From: Photorhabdus heterorhabditis | GTDB taxonomy: Bacteria > Pseudomonadota > Gammaproteobacteria > Enterobacterales > Enterobacteriaceae | NCBI RefSeq assembly: GCF_018448905.1 | Contig: NZ_RCWA01000033.1 | Location: forward strand, 1 to 53,301 | Reading direction: 5' to 3' | DNA length: 53,301 bases | Part shown: positions 20,569-31,060 of the stretch, piece by piece | Layout of the letters: each line of letters starts with the position of its first letter | Numbering within the stretch: position 1 is the stretch's first letter | Notes under the pieces: model-generated | What the model was told of the DNA's origin: nothing | The model's database searches: none | The model's input: only the letters and a program-made list of their open reading frames with translations | Position numbers and translations under genes: made by a program

Positions 20569-21312
20569 ATGGCAGGTCATAGTAAATGGGCCAACACCAA
20601 ACACCGCAAGGCTGCACAGGATGCGAAACGCGGTAAGATTTTCACCAAAATTATCCGTGAGTTGGTAACGGCTGCTCGTTTAGGGGGGGGCGATCCTGTA
20701 TCTAACCCACGCCTGCGTGCGGCAGTTGATAAAGCGCTGTCCAACAACATGACTCGCGATACCTTGAACCGTGCTATCGCTCGTGGTGTTGGCAACGATG
20801 ACGCGGATAACATGGAAACCATCATTTATGAAGGGTATGGTCCGGGTGGTACTGCGGTGATGGTTGAGTGTTTGAGTGATAACCGTAACCGTACTGTTTC
20901 TGACGTTCGTCATGCTTTTACCAAAACTGGCGGTAATCTGGGAACTGATGGTTCTGTTGCGTATTTGTTCACCAAGAAAGGGGTGATTTCTTATGCTCCG
21001 GGGCTGGATGAAGATGCGGTTATGGAAGCGGCATTGGAAGCGGGTGCGGATGATGTAGAAACTTATGATGATGGCGCTATTGATGTTTACACGACACCAG
21101 AAACTTTTGGTGATGTGAAAGATGCGTTGGATGCAGCGGGTTTTGTTGCTGTATCAGCAGAAGTTGCAATGATTCCCTCGACTAAAGCTGAACTGGATGC
21201 GGAAACTGCCCCTAAGTTAATGCGTCTGATCGACATGCTGGAAGATTCAGACGATGTGCAAGAGGTTTACCATAACGGTGAAATCTCTGATGAAGTTGCA
21301 GCGTTGCTGTAA
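20569..21312 (+). CDS. yebC: YebC/TACO1-family protein
   Basis: 247 residues beginning [20 protein letters not shown], invariant in the YebC/PmpR/TACO1 family. Proposed to be a translation factor that relieves ribosome stalling and/or a DNA-binding regulator. Strong GGAGAA ribosome site. Followed by a hairpin terminator, then ruvC 105 bp downstream. Confidence 0.96.
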   Translation: MAGHSKWANTKHRKAAQDAKRGKIFTKIIRELVTAARLGGGDPVSNPRLRAAVDKALSNNMTRDTLNRAIARGVGNDDADNMETIIYEGYGPGGTAVMVECLSDNRNRTVSDVRHAFTKTGGNLGTDGSVAYLFTKKGVISYAPGLDEDAVMEAALEAGADDVETYDDGAIDVYTTPETFGDVKDALDAAGFVAVSAEVAMIPSTKAELDAETAPKLMRLIDMLEDSDDVQEVYHNGEISDEVAALL

Positions 21313-21333
21313 TTTCAATCGAGTTGTATAGCG

Positions 21334-21378
21334 TAGAGAAAGTGTGCTGTTATGCAGGGCACTTTCTCTAACGTTTTT
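21334..21378 (+). terminator. Rho-independent terminator after yebC
   Basis: TAGAGAAAGTG (21334-21344) pairs perfectly with CACTTTCTCTA (21360-21370), followed by ACGTTTTTAT. Confidence 0.85.
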
Positions 21379-21416
21379 ATCCCCTTTATTGATGGAGTAA
21401 AGGCGAATAAGCAAAT

Positions 21417-21938
21417 ATGGCGATCATCTTAGGTATCGACCCAGGTTCCCGTGTCACCGGTTATGGTGTGATCCGTCAGCAAGGGCGCCATCTGATTTAT
21501 CTTGGCAGTGGTTGTATCCGCACTAAAGTTGATGATCTACCGAGCCGATTACAGCGCATTTATGCCGGTATCACTGAAATTATTACGCAATTCCAACCGG
21601 ACGCTTTTGCTATCGAGCAGGTATTTATGGCGAAAAACCCTGATTCAGCCCTGAAATTAGGACAGGCGCGTGGGGTGGCTATTCTTGCCGCAGTCAATCA
21701 ATCGATACCGGTTTTTGAATATGCCGCCCGACAGGTTAAACAAACCGTTGTTGGAACCGGGGCCGCTGAAAAAAGTCAGATTCAGCATATGGTGCGTTCT
21801 ATGCTGAAATTATCTGCTAATCCGCAATCAGATGCGGCAGATGCATTGGCAATTGCGATCACCCATTGTCATTTTAATCAGAATCTTTTGCGTGTTGGTG
21901 ACCCCAGATTAATTCTGGCACGTGGACGTTTAAAATAA
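21417..21938 (+). CDS. ruvC: Holliday junction resolvase RuvC
   Basis: 173 residues, the E. coli length. Dimeric nuclease that cuts Holliday junctions during recombination repair. RNase H-fold catalytic residues are all present: Asp8 ([12 protein letters not shown]), Glu67 (FAIEQVF), Asp139 and Asp142 ([11 protein letters not shown]). Followed by a terminator, so ruvC is at least partly separate from ruvAB, as in E. coli. Confidence 0.97.
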   Translation: MAIILGIDPGSRVTGYGVIRQQGRHLIYLGSGCIRTKVDDLPSRLQRIYAGITEIITQFQPDAFAIEQVFMAKNPDSALKLGQARGVAILAAVNQSIPVFEYAARQVKQTVVGTGAAEKSQIQHMVRSMLKLSANPQSDAADALAIAITHCHFNQNLLRVGDPRLILARGRLK

Positions 21939-21939
21939 T

Positions 21940-21966
21940 GGCTGGATATGCATCCAGCCTTTTTTG
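21940..21966 (+). terminator. Rho-independent terminator after ruvC
   Basis: GGCTGGATATGCATCCAGCC (21940-21959) is a self-complementary stem followed by six T residues. Confidence 0.9.
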
Positions 21967-22016
21967 TGTTATAAGCATGAGCAGAATAATCAGTTTTATT
22001 TTCAGGGGGTAAACAA

Positions 22017-22634
22017 GTGATAGGGCGTCTCAGAGGAATTGTGCTGGAGAAACAACCACCGTTAGTTTTATTGGAAACGAATGGTGTGGGTTATGAAGTG
22101 CATATGCCAATGACCTGTTTTTACGAATTGCCTGATATTGGACAGGAAACTGTCTTGTTTACTCACTTTGTGGTGCGTGAAGATGCGCAATTACTTTATG
22201 GTTTTAATGATAAACAAGAGCGGGCGCTGTTCCGTGAATTAATTAAGGTGAATGGCGTGGGGCCTAAATTGGCACTGGCGATTCTTTCAGGCATGTCTGC
22301 CCAGCAATTTGTTTCTGCGATTGAGAAAGAGGCAATTGCTTCTCTGGTTAAACTGCCCGGTGTGGGCAAGAAAACCGCTGAACGGCTGGTGGTTGAAATG
22401 AAAGATCGTTTTAAAGGGCTTAATGGCGATTTGTTCAATCAGAACAGTGATATTGATTTGCCTGCAACGGCTAAACAGACAACATCTGATGTTGATATAG
22501 AAGCAGAAGCCGCAGCTGCATTAGTCTCTCTCGGCTATAAGCCACAGGAAGCGAGCCGAATGGTCAGTAAGGTTGCTAAACCGGGGGCGGATTGTGAAAC
22601 ACTTATCCGCGAAGCGCTTCGCGCAGTTCTTTAG
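22017..22634 (+). CDS. ruvA: Holliday junction branch migration protein RuvA
   Basis: 205 residues. GTG start (22017) with AGGGGG 7 nt upstream; MIGRLRG N-terminus as expected. Tetramer that binds the four-way junction and loads RuvB. The HhH motifs are visible as [15 protein letters not shown] and [16 protein letters not shown]; the flexible C-terminal domain III ([11 protein letters not shown]) contacts RuvB. In operon with ruvB, 16 nt gap. An SOS/LexA box was not clearly recognised upstream. Confidence 0.97.
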   Translation: MIGRLRGIVLEKQPPLVLLETNGVGYEVHMPMTCFYELPDIGQETVLFTHFVVREDAQLLYGFNDKQERALFRELIKVNGVGPKLALAILSGMSAQQFVSAIEKEAIASLVKLPGVGKKTAERLVVEMKDRFKGLNGDLFNQNSDIDLPATAKQTTSDVDIEAEAAAALVSLGYKPQEASRMVSKVAKPGADCETLIREALRAVL

Positions 22635-22650
22635 TTGGTAGGGGTAAGCC

Positions 22651-23658
22651 ATGATTGAAGCTGACCGTCTGGTTTCTGCGGAAGTTTTGCAAGATGATGA
22701 AGCCATTGACCGGGCCATCAGACCTAAATTGTTGTCTGAATATGTCGGGCAACCGCAAGTTTGTGAACAGATGGAGATTTTTATTCAGGCTGCCAGGCAG
22801 CGGGGGGATGCTCTTGACCATCTGCTGATTTTTGGCCCACCAGGATTAGGGAAAACAACGCTGGCGAATATTGTTGCTAATGAGATGGGGGTGAACCTCC
22901 GAACAACTTCTGGCCCTGTTTTGGAAAAGGCGGGCGATTTGGCGGCAATGTTGACGAATCTTGAACCTCACGATGTGTTGTTTATTGATGAAATTCACCG
23001 TTTGTCTCCGGTAGTGGAAGAGATTCTCTATCCGGCAATGGAAGACTATCAATTGGATATTATGATCGGTGAGGGTCCGGCAGCCCGTTCGATAAAAATT
23101 GATTTGCCTCCTTTTACCTTGATTGGGGCTACCACCCGTGCAGGTTCTTTGACTTCTCCACTGCGTGATCGGTTTGGTATTGTGCAGCGGCTTGAATTTT
23201 ATAACGTGGATGATTTACAAAGTATCGTCTCACGCAGCGCTCGTTTTATGGGAGTCGATATTACTGACGATGGGGCGCGGCAGGTTGCTATGCGTTCTCG
23301 TGGGACGCCTCGTATAACCAACCGTTTATTGCGTCGGGTACGTGATTTTGCTCAGGTAAAAGGGAATGGTGCTATTGATGGTGATATTGCTACCAGGGCG
23401 CTGGATATGCTGAGTGTAGACTCTGCGGGTTTTGATTATTTGGATCGTAAGTTACTGATTGCCATCATTGATAAATTTATGGGCGGGCCTGTTGGGGTGG
23501 ATAACCTTGCCGCCGCTATTGGTGAAGAGCGGGAAACCATCGAGGATGTGCTGGAACCATTCTTGATCCAGCAAGGGTTTATTCAGCGTACTTCTCGCGG
23601 ACGAATTGCTACTAATCATGCTTATCGTCATTTTGGCATGGTTAAAGATCAGGAGTAA
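22651..23658 (+). CDS. ruvB: Holliday junction branch migration helicase RuvB
   Basis: 335 residues. AAA+ motor driving branch migration. Walker [10 protein letters not shown] (62-70), Walker B with DEIH (113-116), sensor GATTRAGSL, arginine finger region [11 protein letters not shown], and a C-terminal winged helix ending in HFG. Second gene of ruvAB. Confidence 0.97.
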   Translation: MIEADRLVSAEVLQDDEAIDRAIRPKLLSEYVGQPQVCEQMEIFIQAARQRGDALDHLLIFGPPGLGKTTLANIVANEMGVNLRTTSGPVLEKAGDLAAMLTNLEPHDVLFIDEIHRLSPVVEEILYPAMEDYQLDIMIGEGPAARSIKIDLPPFTLIGATTRAGSLTSPLRDRFGIVQRLEFYNVDDLQSIVSRSARFMGVDITDDGARQVAMRSRGTPRITNRLLRRVRDFAQVKGNGAIDGDIATRALDMLSVDSAGFDYLDRKLLIAIIDKFMGGPVGVDNLAAAIGEERETIEDVLEPFLIQQGFIQRTSRGRIATNHAYRHFGMVKDQE

Positions 23659-23661
23659 CAG

Positions 23662-23700
23662 GAATGGGGACGCTTTCAAGGGCATCCCATTCTTGTTTTA
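23662..23700 (+). terminator. Probable terminator after ruvB
   Basis: GAATGGG (23662-23668) pairs with CCCATTC (23686-23692), followed by TTGTTTTA. It lies just after the ruvB stop, in front of the convergent znuB. Confidence 0.65.
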
Positions 23701-23746
23701 CTTGTAAAAATAAGAAATTGGGGAATGGGAATATCAGTGAGATAGA

Positions 23747-24532
23747 TTATTTTCTTGCTTTACTGACCAGGCTGATAATAAATAACACCGCAGCGCACAG
23801 AACAACAGAAGGCCCGGCTGGGGTATCGTAAAGGGCAGAAAAGGCTAATCCGCCAGTGACGGCGACGATACCCGTTGCAATGGCAATACCCGCCATTTGC
23901 TCAGGTGTACGGGCAAAACGGCGGGCGGTAGCAGCGGGGATAATCAACAGGGAGGTGATAATCAGAGCGCCGACAAACTTCATTGCCAGGCCAATGGTCA
24001 ACGCGGTTACCAACATTAACAGCACTCTCAATCGCTGTATTTTAATGCCATCGACAAAAGCCATTTCTTGGCTGACGGTCATAGAAAGCAGGGCGTTCCA
24101 TTGCCAAAACAGTAGCGTGGTGACAATAGCGACACCGATCGCAATCAACCAAATATCGGCATAAGTGACTGACAGTAAGTCACCAAACAGATAAGCCATT
24201 AAATCAACTCGCACATTAGACATTAAACTGACAACTACCAGTCCTAATGATAATGCGCTGTGGGCCATAATTCCCAATAAAGTATCAATTGCCAGTTGAG
24301 GGCGTTTTTCCAGCCAGACCAGAATGATTGCTAATATCAACGTGACAGCGATAATCGCGTAAAAAGGGCTAATATTTAGCAATAATCCGAAAGCAACGCC
24401 GAGTAATGAGGTATGCGCCAGAGTATCGCCAAAGTAAGACATTCTGCGCCAGACAACAAATGAACCTAATGGCCCAGCTGCAATGGCTAATAATATTCCT
24501 GCCAGCCAACCGGGAAGTAATAATTCAAGCAT
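23747..24532 (-). CDS. znuB: Zinc ABC transporter permease ZnuB
   Basis: 261 residues from ATG 24532 (matches E. coli ZnuB; three upstream codons dropped). Inner-membrane permease with ~7-8 helices and the conserved [21 protein letters not shown] and [23 protein letters not shown] segments. It overlaps the znuC 3' end by 8 bp, so the two are co-translated. Part of ZnuABC high-affinity zinc uptake. Confidence 0.97.
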   Translation of the reverse strand: MLELLLPGWLAGILLAIAAGPLGSFVVWRRMSYFGDTLAHTSLLGVAFGLLLNISPFYAIIAVTLILAIILVWLEKRPQLAIDTLLGIMAHSALSLGLVVVSLMSNVRVDLMAYLFGDLLSVTYADIWLIAIGVAIVTTLLFWQWNALLSMTVSQEMAFVDGIKIQRLRVLLMLVTALTIGLAMKFVGALIITSLLIIPAATARRFARTPEQMAGIAIATGIVAVTGGLAFSALYDTPAGPSVVLCAAVLFIISLVSKARK

Positions 24533-25289
24533 CAGTGGCACATTCCCTATTTTTTTTCAAAACAATTTCCCCTTTCAGATCATGATGATGATTATGCTGA
24601 TGTCGGTATACTGCTAATTGCTTGGCGCCATGGTGACCAAACATAGCGATAAATTCAGGGTGAATAGAAACGACTTCAGGAGTACCGGAACAGCAAATAT
24701 GTTGATTAAGACATAAAACTTCGTCTGTTTTCGCCATCACCAAATGCAAATCATGGGATACCATAAGTACAGCACAATTCAGTTCAGTTCTGATTTGATT
24801 GATTAAATCATAGAGTGCTAATTGACCATTAACGTCAACTCCTTGTGTTGGTTCATCAAGAACCAATAACTGGGGTTTATTTAATAGCGCTCTGGCTAAT
24901 AAAACCCGTTGGCTTTCTCCGCCGGATAATTTTTGCATGGGTTGCTGCAATAGATGTGCAGCTTTGACCCGCTCAAGTGCTGGCAATAGATCGGCAGATT
25001 TTACACCGGGTTTCAGCATCATAAAGCGCTTGACGGTTAGTGGCAGGGTGGGATCAAGATGTAACTTTTGTGGAACATAGCCGATTCTTAACCCCTCGGT
25101 ACGTTCAATGGTGCCGGATGACGGCCCAATAAGCCCCAGAACAACACGGACTAATGTTGATTTACCGGCACCATTAGGCCCTAACAACGTCAGAATATTC
25201 CCTTGTTGTAAGCTTAGGGAAATATTGTTGAGTACCTGACGATTGCCAAAGGTAACGGCAACATTTTTTAAGGCGATAAGTATAGACAT
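24525..25289 (-). CDS. znuC: Zinc ABC transporter ATPase ZnuC
   Basis: 254 residues from ATG 25289. Walker [10 protein letters not shown] (37-45), signature LSGGESQR, Walker [11 protein letters not shown] and an H-loop SHDLH. The His-rich C-terminal stretch [11 protein letters not shown] is typical of ZnuC. The longer upstream frame would run into the Zur box, so it is rejected. Divergent from znuA, probably repressed by Zur under zinc sufficiency. Confidence 0.97.
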   Translation of the reverse strand: MSILIALKNVAVTFGNRQVLNNISLSLQQGNILTLLGPNGAGKSTLVRVVLGLIGPSSGTIERTEGLRIGYVPQKLHLDPTLPLTVKRFMMLKPGVKSADLLPALERVKAAHLLQQPMQKLSGGESQRVLLARALLNKPQLLVLDEPTQGVDVNGQLALYDLINQIRTELNCAVLMVSHDLHLVMAKTDEVLCLNQHICCSGTPEVVSIHPEFIAMFGHHGAKQLAVYRHQHNHHHDLKGEIVLKKNRECATDA

Positions 25290-25314
25290 GTTAAATATAT
25301 CTTGCGTGAACATT

Positions 25315-25337
25315 GAGATGTTATAATATAACAATTC
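25315..25337. promoter_or_regulatory. Zur box between znuCB and znuA
   Basis: GAGATGTTATAATATAACAATTC closely follows the enterobacterial Zur operator (GAAATGTTATANTATAACATTTC). Its central ATGTTATAATATAACA is palindromic. Position in the 76-bp divergent region allows control of both transcription units. Confidence 0.9.
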
Positions 25338-25365
25338 TTGCTTATGTCCACGAGATATTTACATT

Positions 25366-26313
25366 ATGTTACACAAATCATATAAACTGACGCATAAATT
25401 TTTCTGCAAAGCGGCGATTGCCACTGTTTTAATGTCAGGAACAATACAATCAGCTAATGCTGATGTCGTAACATCAATCCGCCCGTTAGGTTTTATTGCT
25501 GCTGCAATGACTGATGGGGTCACTGATACACAGGTACTATTACCTGATGGCGCATCACCGCATGATTATGCATTGAAACCGTCCGATCTTAAGAAAATTA
25601 ATCAGGCAGATTTAGTTGTGTGGGTTGGACCTGATATGGAAGTCTTTTTGTCTAAACCGTTAGCCAAAGTTCCACAAGATAAGCAGCTGGCTTTAGCACA
25701 ATTACCGACGGTTAAACCATTATTGCTGAAAAATGATGAAGATTTACCCGAACCGGATCAGCATAAACATGAGGACGGTCATGAACATCATTCTCATGGC
25801 GAATATAATATGCACATCTGGTTGTCGCCAGAAATAGTGAAACAGGCTGCTCAGGCCATCCATGACCAATTATTGATGCACTATCCGCATAAAAAAGCTG
25901 CACTGGACGTAAACCTACGTAAATTCAACACTCAGCTTGCGCAAACTGACAAAAATATTGCTAATATTCTTAAACCGGTGCGCGGTAAGGGGTATTTTGT
26001 TTTTCATGACGCTTACGGTTATTTCGAACAGCATTATGGCCTGACTCCATTAGGGCATTTTACGATTAACCCTGCAATACAACCTGGCGCACAAAAATTA
26101 CATCAAATACGAACACAATTGGTTGAGCAAAAAGCAACCTGTATTTTTGCTGAGCCACAATTCAGGCCGACCGTGATAAATGTTGTCGCGAAAGATACGG
26201 GAGTGCGGATGGGCACTTTAGACCCGTTAGGAAGCCGCATTGTATTGGATAAGGACAGCTATATGAAATTTATAACCCAGTTGTCGGAACAGTACGCAGG
26301 TTGCCTGAATTAG
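25366..26313 (+). CDS. znuA: Periplasmic zinc-binding protein ZnuA
   Basis: 315 residues with an N-terminal signal ending near ANA-32. Cluster A-I solute-binding protein that hands zinc to ZnuBC. The His/acid-rich flexible loop [16 protein letters not shown] follows residue ~135, and the metal-site His residues are in [18 protein letters not shown] and FHDAYGYFE. Divergent from znuCB under the shared Zur box; mepM follows 20 bp later, as in E. coli. Confidence 0.97.
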   Translation: MLHKSYKLTHKFFCKAAIATVLMSGTIQSANADVVTSIRPLGFIAAAMTDGVTDTQVLLPDGASPHDYALKPSDLKKINQADLVVWVGPDMEVFLSKPLAKVPQDKQLALAQLPTVKPLLLKNDEDLPEPDQHKHEDGHEHHSHGEYNMHIWLSPEIVKQAAQAIHDQLLMHYPHKKAALDVNLRKFNTQLAQTDKNIANILKPVRGKGYFVFHDAYGYFEQHYGLTPLGHFTINPAIQPGAQKLHQIRTQLVEQKATCIFAEPQFRPTVINVVAKDTGVRMGTLDPLGSRIVLDKDSYMKFITQLSEQYAGCLN

Positions 26314-26333
26314 AGTAATAAGGAATTCTATTA

Positions 26334-27644
26334 GTGCAACAGATAGTTAAAACTATCGTTCTGGTGTATAGGGAGTTACCGCGACCGCATAAGATTATGC
26401 TTGGTTCGTTGACTGTAGCAACATTGGTTGTCACGATGTGGCAGCCGATTGCTTATCATCATGAACAAGAAGAAATCACAACGGATAGCATTGCTATCAA
26501 TACTTCCGCAGCAAATACCGATGAGATTATTGCGGATAGCAGTGAACAGCTGCCGGATGAAGGTATTCCTGATGAGGAAACCAATTCGGAAGCTACAGCT
26601 CAAACTCCGCATGAATATATTGTTTCTGACGGGGACACTCTTAGTAGTATTCTGACTCAATTTGGTATCGACTCTTCTGATGTGGCGTTACTGGCTAATC
26701 AGCACCGGGTGTTACGGGGGCTTAATATTGGACAGCCATTGTCATGGACAGTAAACGACGCGGGAGACTTGCAAAGCCTGATCTGGGACGTTTCCCGTCG
26801 GGAAACCCGCATTTATACCCGTGAAGGTGATGTATTTAAAGAGACGAAAGAGTTTCAAAAAGGTGAATGGAAAAATAGCGCTATTATAGGTGTTGTTGAT
26901 AATAACTTTACCAGCAGTGCTTTAAATGCGGGCTTAACCAGTGGCGAAGCTCGTGAAGTCACTAAGGCACTACAATGGCAAATAGATTTGCGTAAATTAC
27001 GCAAAGGTGATCGTTTCTCTGTACTACTTTCCCGTGAAATATTGGATGGTCACAGTGAACAAAGTCAATTACTTGGCGTTCGTCTGAACAGTGGTGGTAA
27101 AGATTATTATGCAATCCGGGCGGAAGATGGTCGTTTTTATGATCGAGAGGCTTCCGGTCTTGAGCGCGGTTTTTTACGTTTTCCAACAACCAAACAATTC
27201 CGCGTCTCGTCACAATTTAATCCCCGGCGTGTGAATCCGGTGACAGGTCGAATTGCGCCGCATAAAGGCGTGGATTTTGCCATGCCAGTGGGAACACCTG
27301 TTTTGGCGGTAGGGGATGGCGAGGTTATTGTCTCTAAATATAATGGGGCCGCAGGTAACTTTATTGCTATCCGGCATGGCCGCCAATATACCACCCGCTA
27401 TATGCACCTGAGAAAACTATTGGTGAAACCGGGGCAGAAAGTAAAACGTGGTGATCGTATCGCACTGTCTGGTAGTACCGGTCGTTCTACTGGCCCTCAT
27501 TTGCACTATGAATTCTGGAACAATCAGCAGGCAGTCAATCCATTAACCGCGAAATTGCCGCGTTCTGGTGGTCTGAGTGGTAAAGAACGCACAGAATTCT
27601 TGGCAACGGTGAAAGAGGTGACGCCTCAGCTTTTGCTAGATTGA
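26334..27644 (+). CDS. mepM: Murein DD-endopeptidase MepM (M23 family)
   Basis: 436 residues. GTG start at 26334 with AAGGAAT upstream, reproducing the E. coli N-terminus MQQI. One N-terminal membrane anchor (~20-40), LysM-like peptidoglycan-binding part (EYIVSDGDTLSSIL, 94-107), and a C-terminal M23 zinc peptidase with ligands His310, Asp314, His391 and catalytic His389 (HKGVDFAM, GPHLHYEFW). Cleaves D-Ala-mDAP cross-links to allow wall growth. Followed by a terminator. Confidence 0.96.
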   Translation: MQQIVKTIVLVYRELPRPHKIMLGSLTVATLVVTMWQPIAYHHEQEEITTDSIAINTSAANTDEIIADSSEQLPDEGIPDEETNSEATAQTPHEYIVSDGDTLSSILTQFGIDSSDVALLANQHRVLRGLNIGQPLSWTVNDAGDLQSLIWDVSRRETRIYTREGDVFKETKEFQKGEWKNSAIIGVVDNNFTSSALNAGLTSGEAREVTKALQWQIDLRKLRKGDRFSVLLSREILDGHSEQSQLLGVRLNSGGKDYYAIRAEDGRFYDREASGLERGFLRFPTTKQFRVSSQFNPRRVNPVTGRIAPHKGVDFAMPVGTPVLAVGDGEVIVSKYNGAAGNFIAIRHGRQYTTRYMHLRKLLVKPGQKVKRGDRIALSGSTGRSTGPHLHYEFWNNQQAVNPLTAKLPRSGGLSGKERTEFLATVKEVTPQLLLD

Positions 27645-27675
27645 GTTTAACTGATCATAAATAACAGACTTTAAA

Positions 27676-27708
27676 GCGGATGATTGATATCATCCGCTGT
27701 CGTTTTGT
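27676..27708 (+). terminator. Rho-independent terminator after mepM
   Basis: GCGGATGAT (27676-27684) pairs with ATCATCCGC (27689-27697), then TGTCGTTTTGT. Confidence 0.85.
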
Positions 27709-27795
27709 ATTGCAAAACAAGAGATGTTGACATCTGTTGATATAAATCCCAGTACTAAAATGCCAAATTATCGTTTTGTTTTAAAGAGTTAGCTC

Positions 27796-28764
27796 ATGAA
27801 TAAAGAGACAGATACAGACAGTAAAGTGGGTTATGTACCGACATTCCATAAATCCTACCTGCATCCTCGTTACTGGGGAATATGGGCGGGAGTGGGGGTG
27901 TTGGCTGGGCTAGCTTACGTTCCAGTTAAACTGCGTGATCCTTTGTTGGCGAAAATAGGATGGTTGGCGGGTAAGTTTGCAAAAGGGGCGCGGCGCAGAG
28001 CGAGAATAAACCTGTGTTACTGTATGCCGGAACTGACTGGGCAGCAGCGCGAAGCATTGATTGATAAAATGTTTTCTACCGCGCCTCAACCTTTTGTCAT
28101 GCTAGCTGAAATGTATTTACGTGGTACAAAATCAGCGTTAAACCGGACTCATTGGCATGGCGAAGAGATTACTCTTCAACTGAAAGAGCAGGGAAAAAAC
28201 ATTATTTTCATGGTTCCTCATGGCTGGGCTGTGGATATTCCGGCGATATTGCTGACAGCGAATGGACAGAAAGCAGCGGCTATGTTTCATCATCAAAAAA
28301 ACCCAGTATCAGATTATTTGTGGAATAAAGCTCGCAGTCAATTTGGTGGTCGTTTACATTCCCGTGATGCGGGAATTAAACCTTTTATCGCCTCTGTTCG
28401 CCAGGGTTTCTGGGGATATTATCTTCCTGATCAGGATCATGGTGAAGAACACAGTGAATTTGTTGATTTCTTTGCAACTTATAAAGCAACATTACCGGCA
28501 ATTGGGCGATTGATGAAAGTTTGTCGTGCGGCTATTGTTCCCTTGTTTCCGGTTTATAATTACCGTACTCACCAGCTTGATATTTATATTCGTCCACCAA
28601 TGGATGATATTGATGGCAAAGATGATGCTTTTATTGCTCGTCGGATGAATGAAGAATTAGAACAATTAGTGCGACCAAATCCTGAACAGTACACCTGGAT
28701 ACTTAAATTGCTTAAGACCCGGAAACAGGGTGATATTGAGCCGTATAATAGAGAAGATCTGTGA
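27796..28764 (+). CDS. lpxM: Lipid A biosynthesis myristoyltransferase LpxM (MsbB)
   Basis: 322 residues, E. coli LpxM length. Adds the last secondary acyl chain to Kdo2-lipid A at the inner membrane. One N-terminal membrane segment (~27-43) and the LPLAT catalytic H-x4-D motif His142/Asp147 (PHGWAVD). Downstream NYRTHQLDIYIRPPMDDI is conserved. Separate from mepM by a terminator. In E. coli pykA comes next on the opposite strand; here ~7.5 kb containing the darobactin cluster intervenes. Confidence 0.96.
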   Translation: MNKETDTDSKVGYVPTFHKSYLHPRYWGIWAGVGVLAGLAYVPVKLRDPLLAKIGWLAGKFAKGARRRARINLCYCMPELTGQQREALIDKMFSTAPQPFVMLAEMYLRGTKSALNRTHWHGEEITLQLKEQGKNIIFMVPHGWAVDIPAILLTANGQKAAAMFHHQKNPVSDYLWNKARSQFGGRLHSRDAGIKPFIASVRQGFWGYYLPDQDHGEEHSEFVDFFATYKATLPAIGRLMKVCRAAIVPLFPVYNYRTHQLDIYIRPPMDDIDGKDDAFIARRMNEELEQLVRPNPEQYTWILKLLKTRKQGDIEPYNREDL

Positions 28765-28779
28765 TTCTAATCATAACTG

Positions 28780-28932
28780 CCTATCCCAATAGGGCTATTT
28801 TATTTGCCCTTCTTTGCCATAAAGAGCGAACCTGGGCAGTGCTCAAAATCCTCACGTACTACGTGTACGCTCCGGTTTTTCCGCGCTGTCCGTGTTCAAA
28901 CTGCCTGCAACAATTACGCCTATTGAGATAGG
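28780..28932. repeat. 153-bp dispersed-repeat-like element with terminal inverted repeats
   Basis: Starts CCTATCCCAATAGGGC and ends GCCTATTGAGATAGG; the ends are inverted copies of each other with one mismatch and one indel. The interior holds the palindrome-like CACGTACTACGTGTACGC and TCCGGTTTTTCCGCGCTG. I recall similar TACGTGTACGCTCCGG-type intergenic sequences in other enterobacteria. No reading frame. Probably a non-coding MITE-like repeat. Confidence 0.6.
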
Positions 28933-28969
28933 CTCTAAGTCATAATCACAGTTTGAAAATTTAAATTGT

Positions 28970-29012
28970 ACCCCTAATGCTGGACATAATATATCCAGTG
29001 ATTAGGGGGGGT
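28970..29012. terminator. Large imperfect palindrome between lpxM and darE
   Basis: ACCCCTAAT plus CTGGA (28970-28984) pairs with TCCAG plus ATTAGGGG (28994-29008), with small internal mismatches. It lies between the convergent lpxM and dar operon ends and may end transcription from either side, although the T-tracts are weak. Confidence 0.55.
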
Positions 29013-29057
29013 ATATGATGAAGCATTTTACTTACACTTGAAATATCAGGACAACAT

Positions 29058-30347
29058 TTATGCGGCTATGGTTTGTTTGATTGTCTCTAACAGACCGCCC
29101 GTTCCACAGCAAGAACCATCATAGTTTGGATTATGCTTCCTGTTAGTCACTCGATCGTGGGGGCATCCGCCATTACATAAATGAAACCATTTGCATTGAT
29201 GCATTTTTTCGTATGATTCCCTCTCCTCTATAAGATGGTTTTTATTTGTATCTGATTTAACTAATAAATTCCCAAGATCATTATCGATAATTGAACCATA
29301 ATTATTCCCTTCGGCACCAACATATTTGTCACATGCTGATACAGTACCGTTGGGTTCCAATGTAATGATTTCCTGAGAGCAGTTACCAGCCCAATAACAA
29401 TCTGATATTTTCTTTTGAGATGATTTAATACTGTCAATAAATCCATCAAACAGACGAATATTTATTTTACCTTTATAACCATCCCACCAGACCCGGAAAA
29501 CATTAGAAAGGAAATTGATATAATTATGGTAAGTGATATAACTTCCTCCAGGATCGTCACCGGGTTGACACCGGTTATCTGGAACAATATTCAGAAATTC
29601 GATATCCGTTAAACCAATTTCGTAAAAATAAGAGAGCATTTTTTCGATATTAGATTCGTAAACATCTCTATCGACGACAACCAGTGCACCGTAAGGTATG
29701 CCATAACTTCTCAATTTCTTCATACCCGCAGCAACCTTATGAGATGTTGGTCTTCCTCTATAATCTAATCTTCTGCTATCGTGTATTTCTGGAATACCGT
29801 CAACGCTTATACCGACTCCCATTCCGATACCTTTAAGGAATACCAACCAGTCTTCGGGAATGTTGACGGCATTGGTTTGTACCGAATTAGTGATAACTTG
29901 ATCTGGCTTTTTAAATTGCTCCTGCAACCAGATTAATTTCTTAAAATAATTAACATTCAATAAAGTGACTTCACCACCATGCCAAACGAATTCGAATCGC
30001 TTTATATTGGGTATGGATAAGAAACGGTGCATAGAGCGCATCAAGTTAAAAAACGTTAAGGTATTCCCTTTTCCTTCAGCCCAGGAGTGACAATAAGTAC
30101 ACCTCAAGTTGCAAAGCCTTGTAGCTTTAACAACAACAACTAACTTATTGGCATTGACCACTTCAGGGCTAAATTGTATACCAATTTCCTCATTATATAG
30201 AGCCAGTTCATCATCATCTAATATTTTTTCGGCAGGAATTTCACCAATAATTCTACAAGCTAGTTGCCTATAATTAATTTTAGGCGATTTCTTGAGAATC
30301 GATGATCCGTCTGAATCTAAATGTTTTATTGGGATTATAGTATCCAT
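29058..30347 (-). CDS. darE: Darobactin maturase DarE (radical SAM/SPASM)
   Basis: 429 residues from ATG 30347, chosen because AAGGAG lies 6 nt upstream; an in-frame start at 30392 lacks this. The radical SAM cluster motif is Cys79-x3-Cys83-x2-Cys86 (CNLRCTYC). C-terminal SPASM cysteines follow (CYWAGNC, VSACDKY, CKWFHLC, GGCPHD, SCC) and would hold auxiliary [4Fe-4S] clusters. In darobactin synthesis this enzyme installs the W1-W3 ether and the W3-K5 carbon-carbon cross-links. Assignment rests on linkage to the two DarA precursors and the DarBCD exporter; with two different cores present it must accept both. Last gene of the operon. Confidence 0.93.
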   Translation of the reverse strand: MDTIIPIKHLDSDGSSILKKSPKINYRQLACRIIGEIPAEKILDDDELALYNEEIGIQFSPEVVNANKLVVVVKATRLCNLRCTYCHSWAEGKGNTLTFFNLMRSMHRFLSIPNIKRFEFVWHGGEVTLLNVNYFKKLIWLQEQFKKPDQVITNSVQTNAVNIPEDWLVFLKGIGMGVGISVDGIPEIHDSRRLDYRGRPTSHKVAAGMKKLRSYGIPYGALVVVDRDVYESNIEKMLSYFYEIGLTDIEFLNIVPDNRCQPGDDPGGSYITYHNYINFLSNVFRVWWDGYKGKINIRLFDGFIDSIKSSQKKISDCYWAGNCSQEIITLEPNGTVSACDKYVGAEGNNYGSIIDNDLGNLLVKSDTNKNHLIEERESYEKMHQCKWFHLCNGGCPHDRVTNRKHNPNYDGSCCGTGGLLETIKQTIAA

Positions 30348-30388
30348 AACGAACTCCTTCATGTTATTTATTCTCAAACAAGTTATGC

Positions 30389-31060
30389 TCAAACAAGCAA
30401 ATGGCCATCCTTCATTGTTAATATTCTGTCAGAAAATGAAGCCGCTTCTACGGAATGGGTTACCATAACAATAGTCGTGCCGTTTTCATTCAGATTTTTC
30501 AGTGAAGACAAGATATTTTGACCATTTATGCTATCCAGGTTCCCCGTTGGTTCATCAGCTAATAAAATAGTCGGGTTTGAGATCATTGCCCTGGCGATCG
30601 CGACACGTTGCTGTTGCCCACCAGATAATTGTATCGGTTTATGATTTCCCCGATTTTCTAATCCAAAATTATTTATTGTATCAAGTACTTTATTCTTTCT
30701 CTGCTTTTTAGAAAAACCTCTATATTTCAAAGGTAATTCTATATTTTCAAATACAGTTAGATTGGGTAATAGATTGAATGATTGAAAAATATAGCCAATA
30801 AATTCGCGTCTGAATGATATTTTCTCAGAATATTTCATCTTTAAAATATTATTATTATTCAGTGTCAATTGACCACTGTCGATGGTTTCGAACATACCAA
30901 TAACATTCAGTAATGTTGATTTCCCTGATCCAGAGGCTCCCATTATAGAAATAAACTCACCTTTATCTATATTGAGATTTATTTCATTCAAAACATTTGT
31001 CTGAATGAATTTCGTTTTATATGATTTACAGACATTCATCATGCTAATCATTTTATTCAA
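30389..31060 (-). CDS. darD: Darobactin export ABC ATPase DarD
   Basis: 223 residues, MacB/LolD-like ATPase. Walker [10 protein letters not shown] (41-49), Q-loop [10 protein letters not shown], signature LSGGQQQR, Walker [11 protein letters not shown]-loop THSVE. It overlaps the darC stop by 8 bp if the first ATG (31060) is used; ATG 31051 (MISMM) is an alternative. Provides energy for the permease DarB. AT-rich like the rest of the cluster. Confidence 0.92.
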   Translation of the reverse strand: MNKMISMMNVCKSYKTKFIQTNVLNEINLNIDKGEFISIMGASGSGKSTLLNVIGMFETIDSGQLTLNNNNILKMKYSEKISFRREFIGYIFQSFNLLPNLTVFENIELPLKYRGFSKKQRKNKVLDTINNFGLENRGNHKPIQLSGGQQQRVAIARAMISNPTILLADEPTGNLDSINGQNILSSLKNLNENGTTIVMVTHSVEAASFSDRILTMKDGHLLV

